A stretch of 64,000 nucleotides of DNA from Saprospiraceae bacterium (GTDB taxonomy: Bacteria; Bacteroidota; Bacteroidia; Chitinophagales; Saprospiraceae), in the NCBI GenBank assembly GCA_016787525.1, contig JAEUUP010000047.1, positions 1 through 64,000 of the forward strand, given 5' to 3'. Shown here in pieces: positions 1 through 7,863 of this stretch (the stretch's first letter is position 1; each line of letters opens with the position of its first letter). Under the pieces are notes generated by a model, which had not been told where the DNA came from, searched no databases, and was given only the letters and a program-made list of their open reading frames with translations. A program made the translations under genes and the position numbers.

Positions 1-220
1 TTTTGATTACAATTTTGGCTTTGCCAAAATTGTAATCAAAAAATCGCTCGCTCCAATAGAAAAACTTTCAAAGTACGTCTTTTGCGCGTAGCGCAAAACA
101 GTGAGTATCAAACACGCGAAAACTTATTTCTGATTACTTAAGAAAAATCTATCAGAGTGACGTTCGTTTTCTAAGAAAAACATCTTTGTACGCTTTTCGA
201 GCGCAGCGAGAAACAGTGAG
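1..220. repeat. Hairpin-rich composite repeat element, copy A (left end cut by window)
   Basis: A non-coding 289-bp stretch before the first gene contains three stem-loops. Positions 1-41 form a perfect 19-bp A/T-rich stem with a TTT loop, followed by CGCTCGCTCC at 45-54. Positions 80-98 form TTTTGCGC-GTA-GCGCAAAA, preceded by TACGTC and followed by CAGTGAG. Positions 194-213 form a weaker stem (TTTTCG with CGAGAAA) preceded by GTACGC and followed by CAGTGAG. The same order (long A/T hairpin, GCTCGCTCC, ACGC, short hairpin, CAGTG) recurs at 53588-53735. No ORF or transposase is visible. It could also serve as terminator for the minus-strand gene ending at 290. Confidence 0.7.
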
Positions 221-289
221 TAACTGATAATTTAAGAGTTTTTGTCCTTTTATCTCTGATACAATCTCTTGCAACCGCACCGCCTACCA

Positions 290-1126
290 TCAAATAAACT
301 CCTCTAACTGTTGCACATTTTTCAGGGGCGTATCAATGCGTTTGGTACTTTCCACAGTTGCCGCCGCCACAGACAAGGCAGGCGCAACAAAAAAACCAAT
401 GATAGGCACCGCCAAAAGCGTCAAAAATGCAGCACCATTGCCGACAGCTAAACCGCGATAGCGGGCAGCAAATTTTTTACTTTCTTTCAGACCATAATAT
501 TTCTCCAGCGAATAGTCCAAATTGCCAAAACCAGCATAGAAGGATTGTACAAAAAAGATAGCAATGGCAGAAAACCAACCAATAACAGGAATCAAACCCA
601 ATAACAACAACCACAAGACATACCACAATTCTTTCAGCACATTGCGCAAACTCAAAGTGGCCCCCCTCAGTATCAAACGAATATTCGTAGTCGAGAAAAA
701 CGGTGGGTCATAGACAGGTCTGCCTGTCACTTCCGACTGAATACGCGCTGCCAACGGCGACATAAATGGCGACACCAACGCCATCAAAACAATACGATAA
801 CCCAAAATACCTGTAATACCCAACAAAATCCAACTGAAAACAGCTGCAATATTCGCCACAACACCCGCGCCCCACCAAGTCGAAGGGTAGATGGCTGTCA
901 GCAAACTGGTGACATCATCAGATAGAATATAAGCGGCATAAAAAATGGATAACCCCAAAATTACGCTTGCGAACCCCGGCACGACCATGTAGTACCACAG
1001 TTTGTGGCGCGCAATGAGCTGAAAGGCTTTGAAATAACTCGCAATGCCATCAAAAAAATCGCGAAAGAATTCTGGTTTTTGAGCTACCCCCTCAGTAGTC
1101 GGCATGTTATTGGATTGATACGCCAT
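290..1126 (-). CDS. EI24/CysZ-like domain integral membrane protein
   Basis: 278 residues. After a soluble N-terminus of about 40 residues come several hydrophobic segments (about residues 43-68, 85-115, 165-195 and 225-255). The segment SPFMSPLAARI and the later GFGNLDYSLE match the EI24 domain family, which includes the sulfate permease CysZ; other Bacteroidota members are of unknown substrate. I see no evidence for sulfate transport specifically and no cys gene is adjacent. Two copies of the dispersed motif lie inside it, read as TTEG near the N-terminus and ILRG near residue 153. It is transcribed divergently from bshB1 and has its own -7 box at 1191-1198. Confidence 0.75.
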   Translation of the reverse strand: MAYQSNNMPTTEGVAQKPEFFRDFFDGIASYFKAFQLIARHKLWYYMVVPGFASVILGLSIFYAAYILSDDVTSLLTAIYPSTWWGAGVVANIAAVFSWILLGITGILGYRIVLMALVSPFMSPLAARIQSEVTGRPVYDPPFFSTTNIRLILRGATLSLRNVLKELWYVLWLLLLGLIPVIGWFSAIAIFFVQSFYAGFGNLDYSLEKYYGLKESKKFAARYRGLAVGNGAAFLTLLAVPIIGFFVAPALSVAAATVESTKRIDTPLKNVQQLEEFI

Positions 1127-1190
1127 TTTTAGTTTAGATTTTAATTCTTTTAAAATTATTCCACAAAACGAATAAGTTTTTGGAAGTTTG

Positions 1191-1198
1191 CAAAGCTA
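1191..1198 (-). promoter_or_regulatory. -7 promoter box TAGCTTTG for the EI24 gene
   Basis: The minus strand reads TAGCTTTG, matching the Bacteroidota primary sigma factor -7 consensus TAnnTTTG, 65 bp before the ATG of the gene ending at 290. No clear -33 TTTG is visible. Confidence 0.5.
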
Positions 1199-1287
1199 AT
1201 GTAAAACAGTTTTGCATTAAAAATCATTCACACTCGGTTTAGTCTTTCGACTAAAGCCCATTTTTTTGACGACAAAAAGAACTTTTT

Positions 1288-2025
1288 ATGAATCCAAATA
1301 CCAACATCAAACTGGATATTTTAGCCATAGGCGTTCACCCCGACGATGTAGAACTATCTTGTGCTGGCACATTGTTGCGTCAGATTGATTTAGGCTATAC
1401 TGTGGGCGTGTTGGACTTAACTCTGGGCGAGTTGGGCACACGTGGCAATGCACAAATACGCACACAAGAGGCGATGGCTTCTGCACAGTTGATGGGTGCT
1501 GTTGTGCGCGAGCAATTAGACTTAGAAGATGGCTTTTTTACTCAAAATAGAGATAATTTATTGAAAGTCATTAGAGCTATTCGCAAATACCGCCCCGATA
1601 TTGTGTTGATGAATGCCCTTGAAGACCGTCACCCTGATCATGGGCGAGCTGCAAAATTGTCAGCGGATGCTTGCTTTTTGAGTGGTTTAGTGAAAATAGA
1701 AACGCTGGATACTGAGGGGGGCAAACAAATGCCTTGGCGACCCAAAGCGGTGTATCACTACATTCAAGATAGGGCTTTGAAACCCGATTTCGCGGTGGAT
1801 ATTTCAGACTATATTGATAAAAAATTTGAACTTATCATGGCTTATAAAAGCCAGTTCTATGACCCAAATAGCGATGAACCCATGACACCCATCGCCAGCC
1901 AGTCCTTTTTGGAGTCGGTGCGCGGTAAGGACTCCGTCTATGGTCGTTATATTGGCGTCACTTATGCTGAAGGTTATAATGTGGCACGTACGGTAGGCGT
2001 TAAAGACTTGTTTGACTTGATTTGA
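1288..2025 (+). CDS. bshB1: Bacillithiol biosynthesis deacetylase BshB1 (LmbE/PIG-L family)
   Basis: 245 residues. BshB1 removes the acetyl group from N-acetylglucosaminyl-malate in bacillithiol synthesis, in the cytoplasm. The metal-binding motif HPDDVE lies near residue 17, and the second histidine pair (HPDHGRA) near residue 115; the segment LGELGTRG following the first motif is typical of BshB1 rather than other LmbE deacetylases. Length is normal for the family. One motif copy at 1709 is translated as DTEGGK in a variable loop. BshA and BshC are not in this window. The gene converges on the acyl-CoA dehydrogenase gene, with a long hairpin between them. Confidence 0.9.
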   Translation: MNPNTNIKLDILAIGVHPDDVELSCAGTLLRQIDLGYTVGVLDLTLGELGTRGNAQIRTQEAMASAQLMGAVVREQLDLEDGFFTQNRDNLLKVIRAIRKYRPDIVLMNALEDRHPDHGRAAKLSADACFLSGLVKIETLDTEGGKQMPWRPKAVYHYIQDRALKPDFAVDISDYIDKKFELIMAYKSQFYDPNSDEPMTPIASQSFLESVRGKDSVYGRYIGVTYAEGYNVARTVGVKDLFDLI

Positions 2026-2038
2026 TAAGGCGAATTGG

Positions 2039-2096
2039 TGCGTCGTATGTGGTGTTTAGTGGGTAGAATGTATTGCTAAACACCACATACGACACA
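2039..2096. terminator. Long hairpin, bidirectional terminator
   Basis: Arms 2039-2059 and 2076-2096 pair over 21 positions with a single mismatch; the loop is 16 nt. It fills the gap between the convergent genes ending at 2025 and 2101. No U-run follows, so its terminator role is inferred from position. The loop does not carry the dispersed motif. Confidence 0.6.
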
Positions 2097-2100
2097 CAAA

Positions 2101-3276
2101 TCAAGCATATTTCTTCAAAATACTCTTCGCTAAAGCTATCTTATGCACTTCATCAGCTCCATCGTAGATGCGGGCAGCCCGTTCGTGGCGATACCAGAAG
2201 CTCAATAGAAACTCGTCGGTCAATCCAGCTGCCCCGCAGGTCTGTATGGCTCTATCTACAACGTCCAACATGATTTTTGCTGTGAAAAACTTAATGCTCG
2301 ATATGCGATTACGTGCCGCTGCTGCACCTTCTTCATCAATCATCTTCGCCGTTGACAGCACCATAAGCCTTGCCGCATCAATCTCTGCACGACTTTCAGC
2401 TATCCAGCCCATCACGAATTGCTTCTCTGCCAGTCTTTGACCATCGCCCATGTCGCGGCTAATAGCTCGACGGCACATAATATCGAATGCCCGCTCTGCA
2501 ATACCAATCCAGCGCATACAATGGTGAATCCGCCCTGGACCCAAACGCTCTTGTGCCAACTGAAAACCAGCCCCCTCAGTACCAATGAGATTGGTCAATG
2601 GAACACAGCAATTGGTGAATGTAACCTCAGAATGGCTCAACCATCCATCGCCCGATTCGCCCATGATGCTGATATTGCGCTCTACTTTGAACCCCTCAGT
2701 ATCGGTGGACACAAGTATTTGCGAAGCACGTTTGTGGGGTGGTGCATCGGGATCAGTGATGGCCATGACGATACAAAAATGTGCGCCATCAGCCGCCGTT
2801 GTAAACCATTTTCGACCATTGATGACGTAGTAATTGCCCTCTTTTACGGCGGTTGTACCCAAATTAATGGGGTTTGAACCTGCAAAACCTGGCTCAGTCA
2901 TCGCAAAGCAAGAGCGTGTTTCGCCTTTCATCAAAGAAACTAACCAATCGTGTTTGAGTTGGTCTGTGGCGTGTTTTTCCATCAACTCCATATTGCCAAT
3001 GTCAGGAGCTTGGCAGTTGAAAACATAATGTCCTAAAGGAGTCATTGCCAACACTTCGCTCACTTGACCAAATTCTACGAGTGTCAAATGATGCTGCAAA
3101 CCCCATAAGCCTGCTGCTTTGACTAGTTCTCGTTTTTTGTTGAGCACTTTTTCGATTTTAGAAAAAGGTTTTGTCAGATTTTCCACCGTCTCAAGCGGAT
3201 ACAGTTCAGTCTCAACGAAGGCTTTTATTCTGGGCAGCAAGTCGTTGAGTTTATCGGTAGCGAATAGATTTTCCAT
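2101..3276 (-). CDS. Acyl-CoA dehydrogenase family protein (ACAD10/11-like)
   Basis: 391 residues, a flavoenzyme that would oxidise an acyl-CoA to the trans-2-enoyl-CoA. Visible family segments are TEPGFAGSNP (near residue 127, FAD/substrate region), NGRKWFTTAADG, the mid-domain beta barrel, GPGRIHHCMRW and the C-terminal DGADEVHK. HHCMRW and DEVHK resemble the ACAD10/ACAD11 subgroup rather than classical short- or medium-chain enzymes, so the usual catalytic Glu position differs. Two motif copies encode STDTEG and IGTEG in loops. It stands alone with no beta-oxidation neighbours, so the chain-length preference cannot be told. Confidence 0.85.
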   Translation of the reverse strand: MENLFATDKLNDLLPRIKAFVETELYPLETVENLTKPFSKIEKVLNKKRELVKAAGLWGLQHHLTLVEFGQVSEVLAMTPLGHYVFNCQAPDIGNMELMEKHATDQLKHDWLVSLMKGETRSCFAMTEPGFAGSNPINLGTTAVKEGNYYVINGRKWFTTAADGAHFCIVMAITDPDAPPHKRASQILVSTDTEGFKVERNISIMGESGDGWLSHSEVTFTNCCVPLTNLIGTEGAGFQLAQERLGPGRIHHCMRWIGIAERAFDIMCRRAISRDMGDGQRLAEKQFVMGWIAESRAEIDAARLMVLSTAKMIDEEGAAAARNRISSIKFFTAKIMLDVVDRAIQTCGAAGLTDEFLLSFWYRHERAARIYDGADEVHKIALAKSILKKYA

Positions 3277-3313
3277 GTGTTGGATTTATAAATTTGGTTT
3301 TACGAAACAAACT

Positions 3314-4291
3314 TTAACTTAGTAGATAGAAGAATTGTAGAATCAGTGCAATCATCACCAAGAGCAAATGCAAGGCTTCCGCAATGGCTGGTGTAATCCG
3401 TTGGAATGTCATGGAGAGTAAAATGCCGATGGGAATGGAGATGATGAGCAGTTGACTCAGATTAACGCCGGGTTGAATCAACGATGTGATGCCACAAATC
3501 AGCATAAGCCAGTACAAAATGCTGATATACTTTTGTGCCATCATATTGCGCCGACTCATAAATTGGTTACTTGCCATCAATGTCATCACTAAAAATAAGA
3601 CTGTGAGACCCAATTTGAGGTAAATATCTGTTGCATTATACCTGAAAACACTCATAAGCCCTATATTTTTGGTAAAATGCTCACTAAAAGAAGGCAAATT
3701 ATTCGTCCAAAAACAATAAACAAACTCTAAGAATATTGGAACAGACAATCCAATGAGAAACATAAAAACTTCTTTCAAACGGATACCCCTCAGTATACCC
3801 AAACCAATAATGCCCCAAAAGACCAGAAAAATAAAAGAGAAATGAAATAGACTGGCAACACCCAACCACAACCCCGTGTCGAATATGCGTCCTGCCACAG
3901 TGTTACTTTTGTATGTATCGTAGAGGTTGCTCAATGCCAATATCACAAATGTATTGCCCAAAATAATGGAAGACAGAGGCAAGAAATCGGGCATCATACT
4001 CGTGAAAAAGCAGTAAAACAACCCAGGCAACAACGACAATTCAGCAGCTACGCGAAATCGGGCCATCGTCACATTGATGAGTGTGCCTTGCACAAAAATG
4101 AGCAGAAATCCTAAAACAAACGCCGATGTGCTGAGGGGAGGGAAGATAGTATAAATCCACTTAGTCAATATGCCATGCTCTAAAGGTGCAACCTCAATGG
4201 GGTGGATGAAGCTACTCACGCGCATCACCACAAGGTATAAAAGCAACAGTACGTTGAGAAAAAGCTGATTTGTACGAAAAAATGATAACAT
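3314..4291 (-). CDS. DUF6427-type integral membrane protein
   Basis: 325 residues, almost entirely hydrophobic with about 9-10 membrane segments. The stretch LPGLFYCFF, then MMPDFLPLSSIILGNTF, is characteristic of the Bacteroidota DUF6427 family of unknown function. It lies 60 bp downstream of the glycosyltransferase gene on the same strand and is probably co-transcribed, suggesting a role in cell-envelope glycan or lipid metabolism, but that is inference. One exact motif copy (3786) reads ILRG at a membrane-loop boundary and one variant (4131) reads PPLST. Confidence 0.7.
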   Translation of the reverse strand: MLSFFRTNQLFLNVLLLLYLVVMRVSSFIHPIEVAPLEHGILTKWIYTIFPPLSTSAFVLGFLLIFVQGTLINVTMARFRVAAELSLLPGLFYCFFTSMMPDFLPLSSIILGNTFVILALSNLYDTYKSNTVAGRIFDTGLWLGVASLFHFSFIFLVFWGIIGLGILRGIRLKEVFMFLIGLSVPIFLEFVYCFWTNNLPSFSEHFTKNIGLMSVFRYNATDIYLKLGLTVLFLVMTLMASNQFMSRRNMMAQKYISILYWLMLICGITSLIQPGVNLSQLLIISIPIGILLSMTFQRITPAIAEALHLLLVMIALILQFFYLLS

Positions 4292-4351
4292 AATGGCTTT
4301 AAAATTGGCTATTTTGGTTCGACAGTGGCTTGGCTTAGTGCCGTAAAAGTA

Positions 4352-5503
4352 TCAAAAATTCAGTAATTCACTTATTATTTCTGCAAGTGCCTTATTTTCT
4401 ATATCAAAATTTGAGAAATTTTTGTATTTAGGATACATTTCCAATGCTTTCTCTAAGTCAAACGTGTCTTGTGACAGACTAAAACATTGCCCTTGCTGCA
4501 TCAACATACGGGCTAAATATTCCTGCTCCGTCTGGCTGGGTGTCGGAATCAAGACCGCAGGTTTCTGAATAGCCGCTAAATCCATAACCGAACTGTACCC
4601 ACTGCGGCAAATGACGACTTCGCTGGCGGCTATTTTTTCATTGAGTTGTACACTGGTCAGTACATCGTATATTTCAACGTTTTTCAAAGTATTTTTATCA
4701 AAATCAGCCTGTATTCGAGTACCTCTGACGAATAGAAAAGGCTCATCGCGCATCCGTTGTGTCAACTGTTGCCAAAGCTTTTTTTCTAAAATAGTCCGCT
4801 GAGGTTCTGGTCCCGATAGAATGATAGCTGCTTTGTATTTTTTTTCCATCTTCAACCGTTTTAAACGACTCAGTACACCGATGTATCGCGTGTTCAAACC
4901 TTTTGAAAAAATGCCGTGTGCCAACTGCCCCGCCAAATTGGGTACATCTGGTTGGTCTGGAATCCAACAAACGTCAAATTTTTGAATAAAAAAATGATTA
5001 ATTGCATTTGCTAAAGTTTGAAAAAAGGGGATAGGCACTAAAATATTGACTTGGTGCGTCATAAAAACGGAATAAATCTTGCGATTGAAAAAACCAAAAC
5101 GATTGTCTGAAATAACCGCATCCACTGTCTGAATCTTTAGAAATTTTTTCAACCAAATATGCTCTGCTATGCACCCCCTCAGTATCTTTGGCATCTGAAT
5201 CGCCATCGAGAGCATCATGGAGCGAAACGGATAGCGAATATTGTAAGCGGGCAACTGATAAATGGGCAGATTGGGAAATTCCTCCCTCAAAAGGTCATAA
5301 GCCACGCCATCGGATGCTAAAACGACTGCTGCACCCTGCTCTTGCAAAGCTCTGATGATGGGAATGCACCGTGTAGCGTGTCCTAAACCCCAATTGAGGG
5401 GAGCAACGAGTATTTTTTTTTGGCTCAATGCAGGTTTTTTAATAATGACAGAACAAAAAAAACGTTTGATTGTGTCGTGTGTTTCGTTAAAAACAGGCGA
5501 CAA
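4352..5503 (-). CDS. Glycosyltransferase of the MurG/GT28-like fold
   Basis: 383 residues from the only in-frame ATG. The core opens with KKILVAPLNWGLGHATRCIP, the N-terminal nucleotide-sugar fold of GT28-type enzymes, and the C-terminal part has RSGYSSVMDLA followed by a PTPSQTEQEYLA stretch, the donor-binding region. It is predicted cytoplasmic or membrane-associated; acceptor and donor are unknown. The first 28 residues are not family-like, and an in-frame TTG at 5426-5428, right before the conserved start, is a plausible true start; that would also leave more room for a promoter in the divergent gap with the lipoprotein gene at 5540. One motif copy (5174) reads KILRGC. Confidence 0.75.
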   Translation of the reverse strand: MSPVFNETHDTIKRFFCSVIIKKPALSQKKILVAPLNWGLGHATRCIPIIRALQEQGAAVVLASDGVAYDLLREEFPNLPIYQLPAYNIRYPFRSMMLSMAIQMPKILRGCIAEHIWLKKFLKIQTVDAVISDNRFGFFNRKIYSVFMTHQVNILVPIPFFQTLANAINHFFIQKFDVCWIPDQPDVPNLAGQLAHGIFSKGLNTRYIGVLSRLKRLKMEKKYKAAIILSGPEPQRTILEKKLWQQLTQRMRDEPFLFVRGTRIQADFDKNTLKNVEIYDVLTSVQLNEKIAASEVVICRSGYSSVMDLAAIQKPAVLIPTPSQTEQEYLARMLMQQGQCFSLSQDTFDLEKALEMYPKYKNFSNFDIENKALAEIISELLNF

Positions 5504-5539
5504 AGTTATCGTATCATCGTTTCTAAAAAATTCAAATCA

Positions 5540-5653
5540 ATGAAAAAGATTCTCTTGGGTTTCGCTTTATTATCCATAGTTGCTCTGACTGCAAGCGGTT
5601 GTGGTATGTTCAAAAAAGGTTGTAATTGTCCTCATTTTGAGGTTAAAAAGTAA
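5540..5653 (+). CDS. Small lipoprotein, 37 residues
   Basis: The ATG at 5540 begins a charged n-region MKK, a hydrophobic h-region of about 15 residues, then a lipobox-like ASGC. The mature peptide would be about 17 residues and contains two further cysteines (KGCNCPHFEVKK). It ends 6 bp before nadC and may be read from the same transcript. Very short but with a complete lipoprotein signal; a function cannot be assigned. An upstream in-frame extension to 5420 overlaps the divergent glycosyltransferase gene and is not credible. Confidence 0.6.
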   Translation: MKKILLGFALLSIVALTASGCGMFKKGCNCPHFEVKK

Positions 5654-5659
5654 AAATTT

Positions 5660-6541
5660 ATGGCATCATTCAAACCCGACTATACCTATCTCGACCAATT
5701 CATAGATCAAGCCCTTTGGGAAGATGTGCATGAAGGTGATGTGACAGCCCTCGCCACCATCCCTTCCGACAAACGAGACAGAGCCGTACTGAAAGTCAAA
5801 GCCAATGGCATCTTAGCGGGTGTGGAATTGGCGCAGTTGATTTTCAAAAAATGCGACTCCTCAGTATCCATCAAGGTTTTCATGCACGATGGCGATGCCA
5901 TGACTTTTGGGGACATCGCTTTTGAGGTCGAATGTGGCACTCAAGCCCTTTTGAAAGCCGAACGGTTGGTACTCAATACCATGCAACGCATGAGTGGCAT
6001 CGCTACTATGAGTCGCACCTATGCCGATGCTGTGGCAGATTTGCCAGTCAAAATACTGGATACCCGTAAAACCACACCGTTGACTCGTCACCTCGAAAAG
6101 TGGGCAGTCAAGATTGGCGGTTGCGAAAACTATCGCTACGGCTTGTACGATTGGTTTATGATAAAAGACAACCACACTGATGCCAATGGCGGCAGTGTCG
6201 CCAAAGCCATTCAAAAAATTGCGGATTACAAAAAAATGCACCCCTCAGTATCAAGCTATGGCGTAACCGTCGAAGTAAGAAGTTTGGAGGAATTGAAATC
6301 AACCATGGACGCAGGAAAAGGCATTGTCACACGCATTATGCTCGATAATTTCAAGCCAGAATTGATGAAAGAAGCCGTCGGCATCGTCAATCACCAATTT
6401 GAAGTTGAAGCTTCTGGTGGAGTGACGCTGCAAAACTTGCGTGAAATTGCGCTCACAGGTGTTGATTACATCTCATCAGGTGCTTTGACGCACTCAGTCA
6501 TCAGTTTAGATTTGAGCTTGAAAGTGGTAAAGGTCGTTTGA
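5660..6541 (+). CDS. nadC: Nicotinate-nucleotide pyrophosphorylase (carboxylating)
   Basis: 293 residues. NadC converts quinolinate and PRPP to nicotinate mononucleotide, CO2 and PPi in de novo NAD synthesis. Seen: EGDVTALATIP near the N-terminus, ERLVLNTMQRMSGIAT (N-terminal domain helix), the PRPP/substrate signature LDTRKTTP near residue 135, and DNHTDANGG. Length matches the family. The C-terminal barrel is complete (VTLQNL, DYISSGALTHS). Two motif copies sit inside (5857 variant, SSVSI; 6241 exact, HPSVSS), both on the antisense strand. It converges on obg. Confidence 0.93.
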   Translation: MASFKPDYTYLDQFIDQALWEDVHEGDVTALATIPSDKRDRAVLKVKANGILAGVELAQLIFKKCDSSVSIKVFMHDGDAMTFGDIAFEVECGTQALLKAERLVLNTMQRMSGIATMSRTYADAVADLPVKILDTRKTTPLTRHLEKWAVKIGGCENYRYGLYDWFMIKDNHTDANGGSVAKAIQKIADYKKMHPSVSSYGVTVEVRSLEELKSTMDAGKGIVTRIMLDNFKPELMKEAVGIVNHQFEVEASGGVTLQNLREIALTGVDYISSGALTHSVISLDLSLKVVKVV

Positions 6542-6601
6542 TACCCATCTGGAACATCTTTGGAGACATACTGACTCGCGTAAGTTGTTTACTGAGAGGT
6601 A

Positions 6602-7594
6602 TCACCCATTTATTTTTTTCCACAAAATATCTTTCAGTTCGACCAAGCCTTTTTGAGCAACAGCAGAGATGAGTACATAGTCCACACCTTCTGGTACTTC
6701 CTGTTTGACCAATTCCATCATATCTTCGCCGAGTATATCGGTTTTGGTGATGGCAAGTAGGCGAGGTTTGTACAATAATTCTTCGTTGTATTGTGCCAAT
6801 TCATTGAGCAAAATCTCATATTCGGCTTTGATACCGCGCTCTGTATCGCAAGGGATTAAGAACAAAAGAGTGGCATTGCGTTCGATATGTTTCAAAAAAC
6901 GGTGTCCAAGCCCTTTGCCCTTGTGTGCATCTTCAATGATACCTGGAATATCTGCCATGATGAATGAACGATAGTCGCGGTATTTCACAATACCCAAATT
7001 GGGAACAATGGTTGTGAATGGATAAGCGGCAATTTCAGGTTTTGCTGCCGTCATCGTTGCCAATAAAGTGGATTTTCCCGCATTGGGGAAGCCGACCAAA
7101 CCCACATCTGCCAATACTTTCAACTCTAAGATAATCCATTGCTCAAACCCAGCTTCGCCCGGTTGAGCGAATTTGGGTGCTTGGTTGGTGGCTGATTTGA
7201 AATGCGTATTGCCCATACCTCCGCGACCACCTTGCAACAAAATACGTTCTTCGCCGTCGTCCGTGATTTCGCAGAGTATTTCGCCTGTTTCGGTATCGCG
7301 TGCGATTGTGCCAAGCGGTACATCGAGTATAATATCCTCAGCGTCAGCACCGTGCATCTGTGCGCCCGCTCCATTTCCGCCATCTTGCGCAAAAATATGT
7401 TTGCGATATTTCAAATGCAGCAGCGTCCACATCTGCGCATTACCCCTCAGTATGATATTGCCGCCACGACCGCCGTCACCTCCATCGGGGCCACCTTTTG
7501 GGACATATTTGCCTCGATAAAAGTGCATCGAGCCTGCGCCCCCTTTGCCCGAACGGAATAATATTTTGACGTAATCAACGAAATTTTCTGCCAT
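6602..7594 (-). CDS. obg: GTPase Obg/CgtA
   Basis: 330 residues. Obg is a GTPase associated with the 50S ribosomal subunit and cell-cycle or stress signalling. The N-terminal glycine-rich Obg fold is visible ([13 protein letters not shown] near residue 34). The G domain has the P-loop GFPNAGKST (about 168), [16 protein letters not shown] (G3 and following), TKTD (G4) and SAVAQKG (G5). The optional C-terminal OCT domain is absent, usual for this phylum. One motif copy (7443) reads ILRGNAQM. A -7 box lies 30 bp upstream. Confidence 0.95.
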   Translation of the reverse strand: MAENFVDYVKILFRSGKGGAGSMHFYRGKYVPKGGPDGGDGGRGGNIILRGNAQMWTLLHLKYRKHIFAQDGGNGAGAQMHGADAEDIILDVPLGTIARDTETGEILCEITDDGEERILLQGGRGGMGNTHFKSATNQAPKFAQPGEAGFEQWIILELKVLADVGLVGFPNAGKSTLLATMTAAKPEIAAYPFTTIVPNLGIVKYRDYRSFIMADIPGIIEDAHKGKGLGHRFLKHIERNATLLFLIPCDTERGIKAEYEILLNELAQYNEELLYKPRLLAITKTDILGEDMMELVKQEVPEGVDYVLISAVAQKGLVELKDILWKKING

Positions 7595-7623
7595 TGAGAA
7601 ATGATTTTTAGATTTTCGAGCCG

Positions 7624-7631
7624 CAAAAATA
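7624..7631 (-). promoter_or_regulatory. -7 promoter box TATTTTTG for obg
   Basis: The minus strand reads TATTTTTG 30 bp before the obg start codon, matching TAnnTTTG. The 269-bp gap between obg and the murF-alr gene is AT-rich and otherwise shows nothing I can name. Confidence 0.5.
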
Positions 7632-7863
7632 CGATTTTACTTTTCTTTACAGTCTGTTTTATAGTTTATCCTTTGTGTTAAATCCGTTGTAAAGGTTTAT
7701 AGCATGAATTTTTAGTAAAAGATAAAATTTCCTCCTTCCTAAAGTCATAAACATCCGACAAGCAATTATATCAAAAACGTAAAGGCGTTTAATCATTATT
7801 TTGATACCAACATTGTGAAATTCATACTTCATTAAGTTATTTCTATTGCTTTAATGGGCTTCA

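Noticed and set aside
2419-2877. 152-codon plus-strand frame opposite the acyl-CoA dehydrogenase
   Set aside because: Shadow of a well-conserved gene; composition atypical and no start signal.
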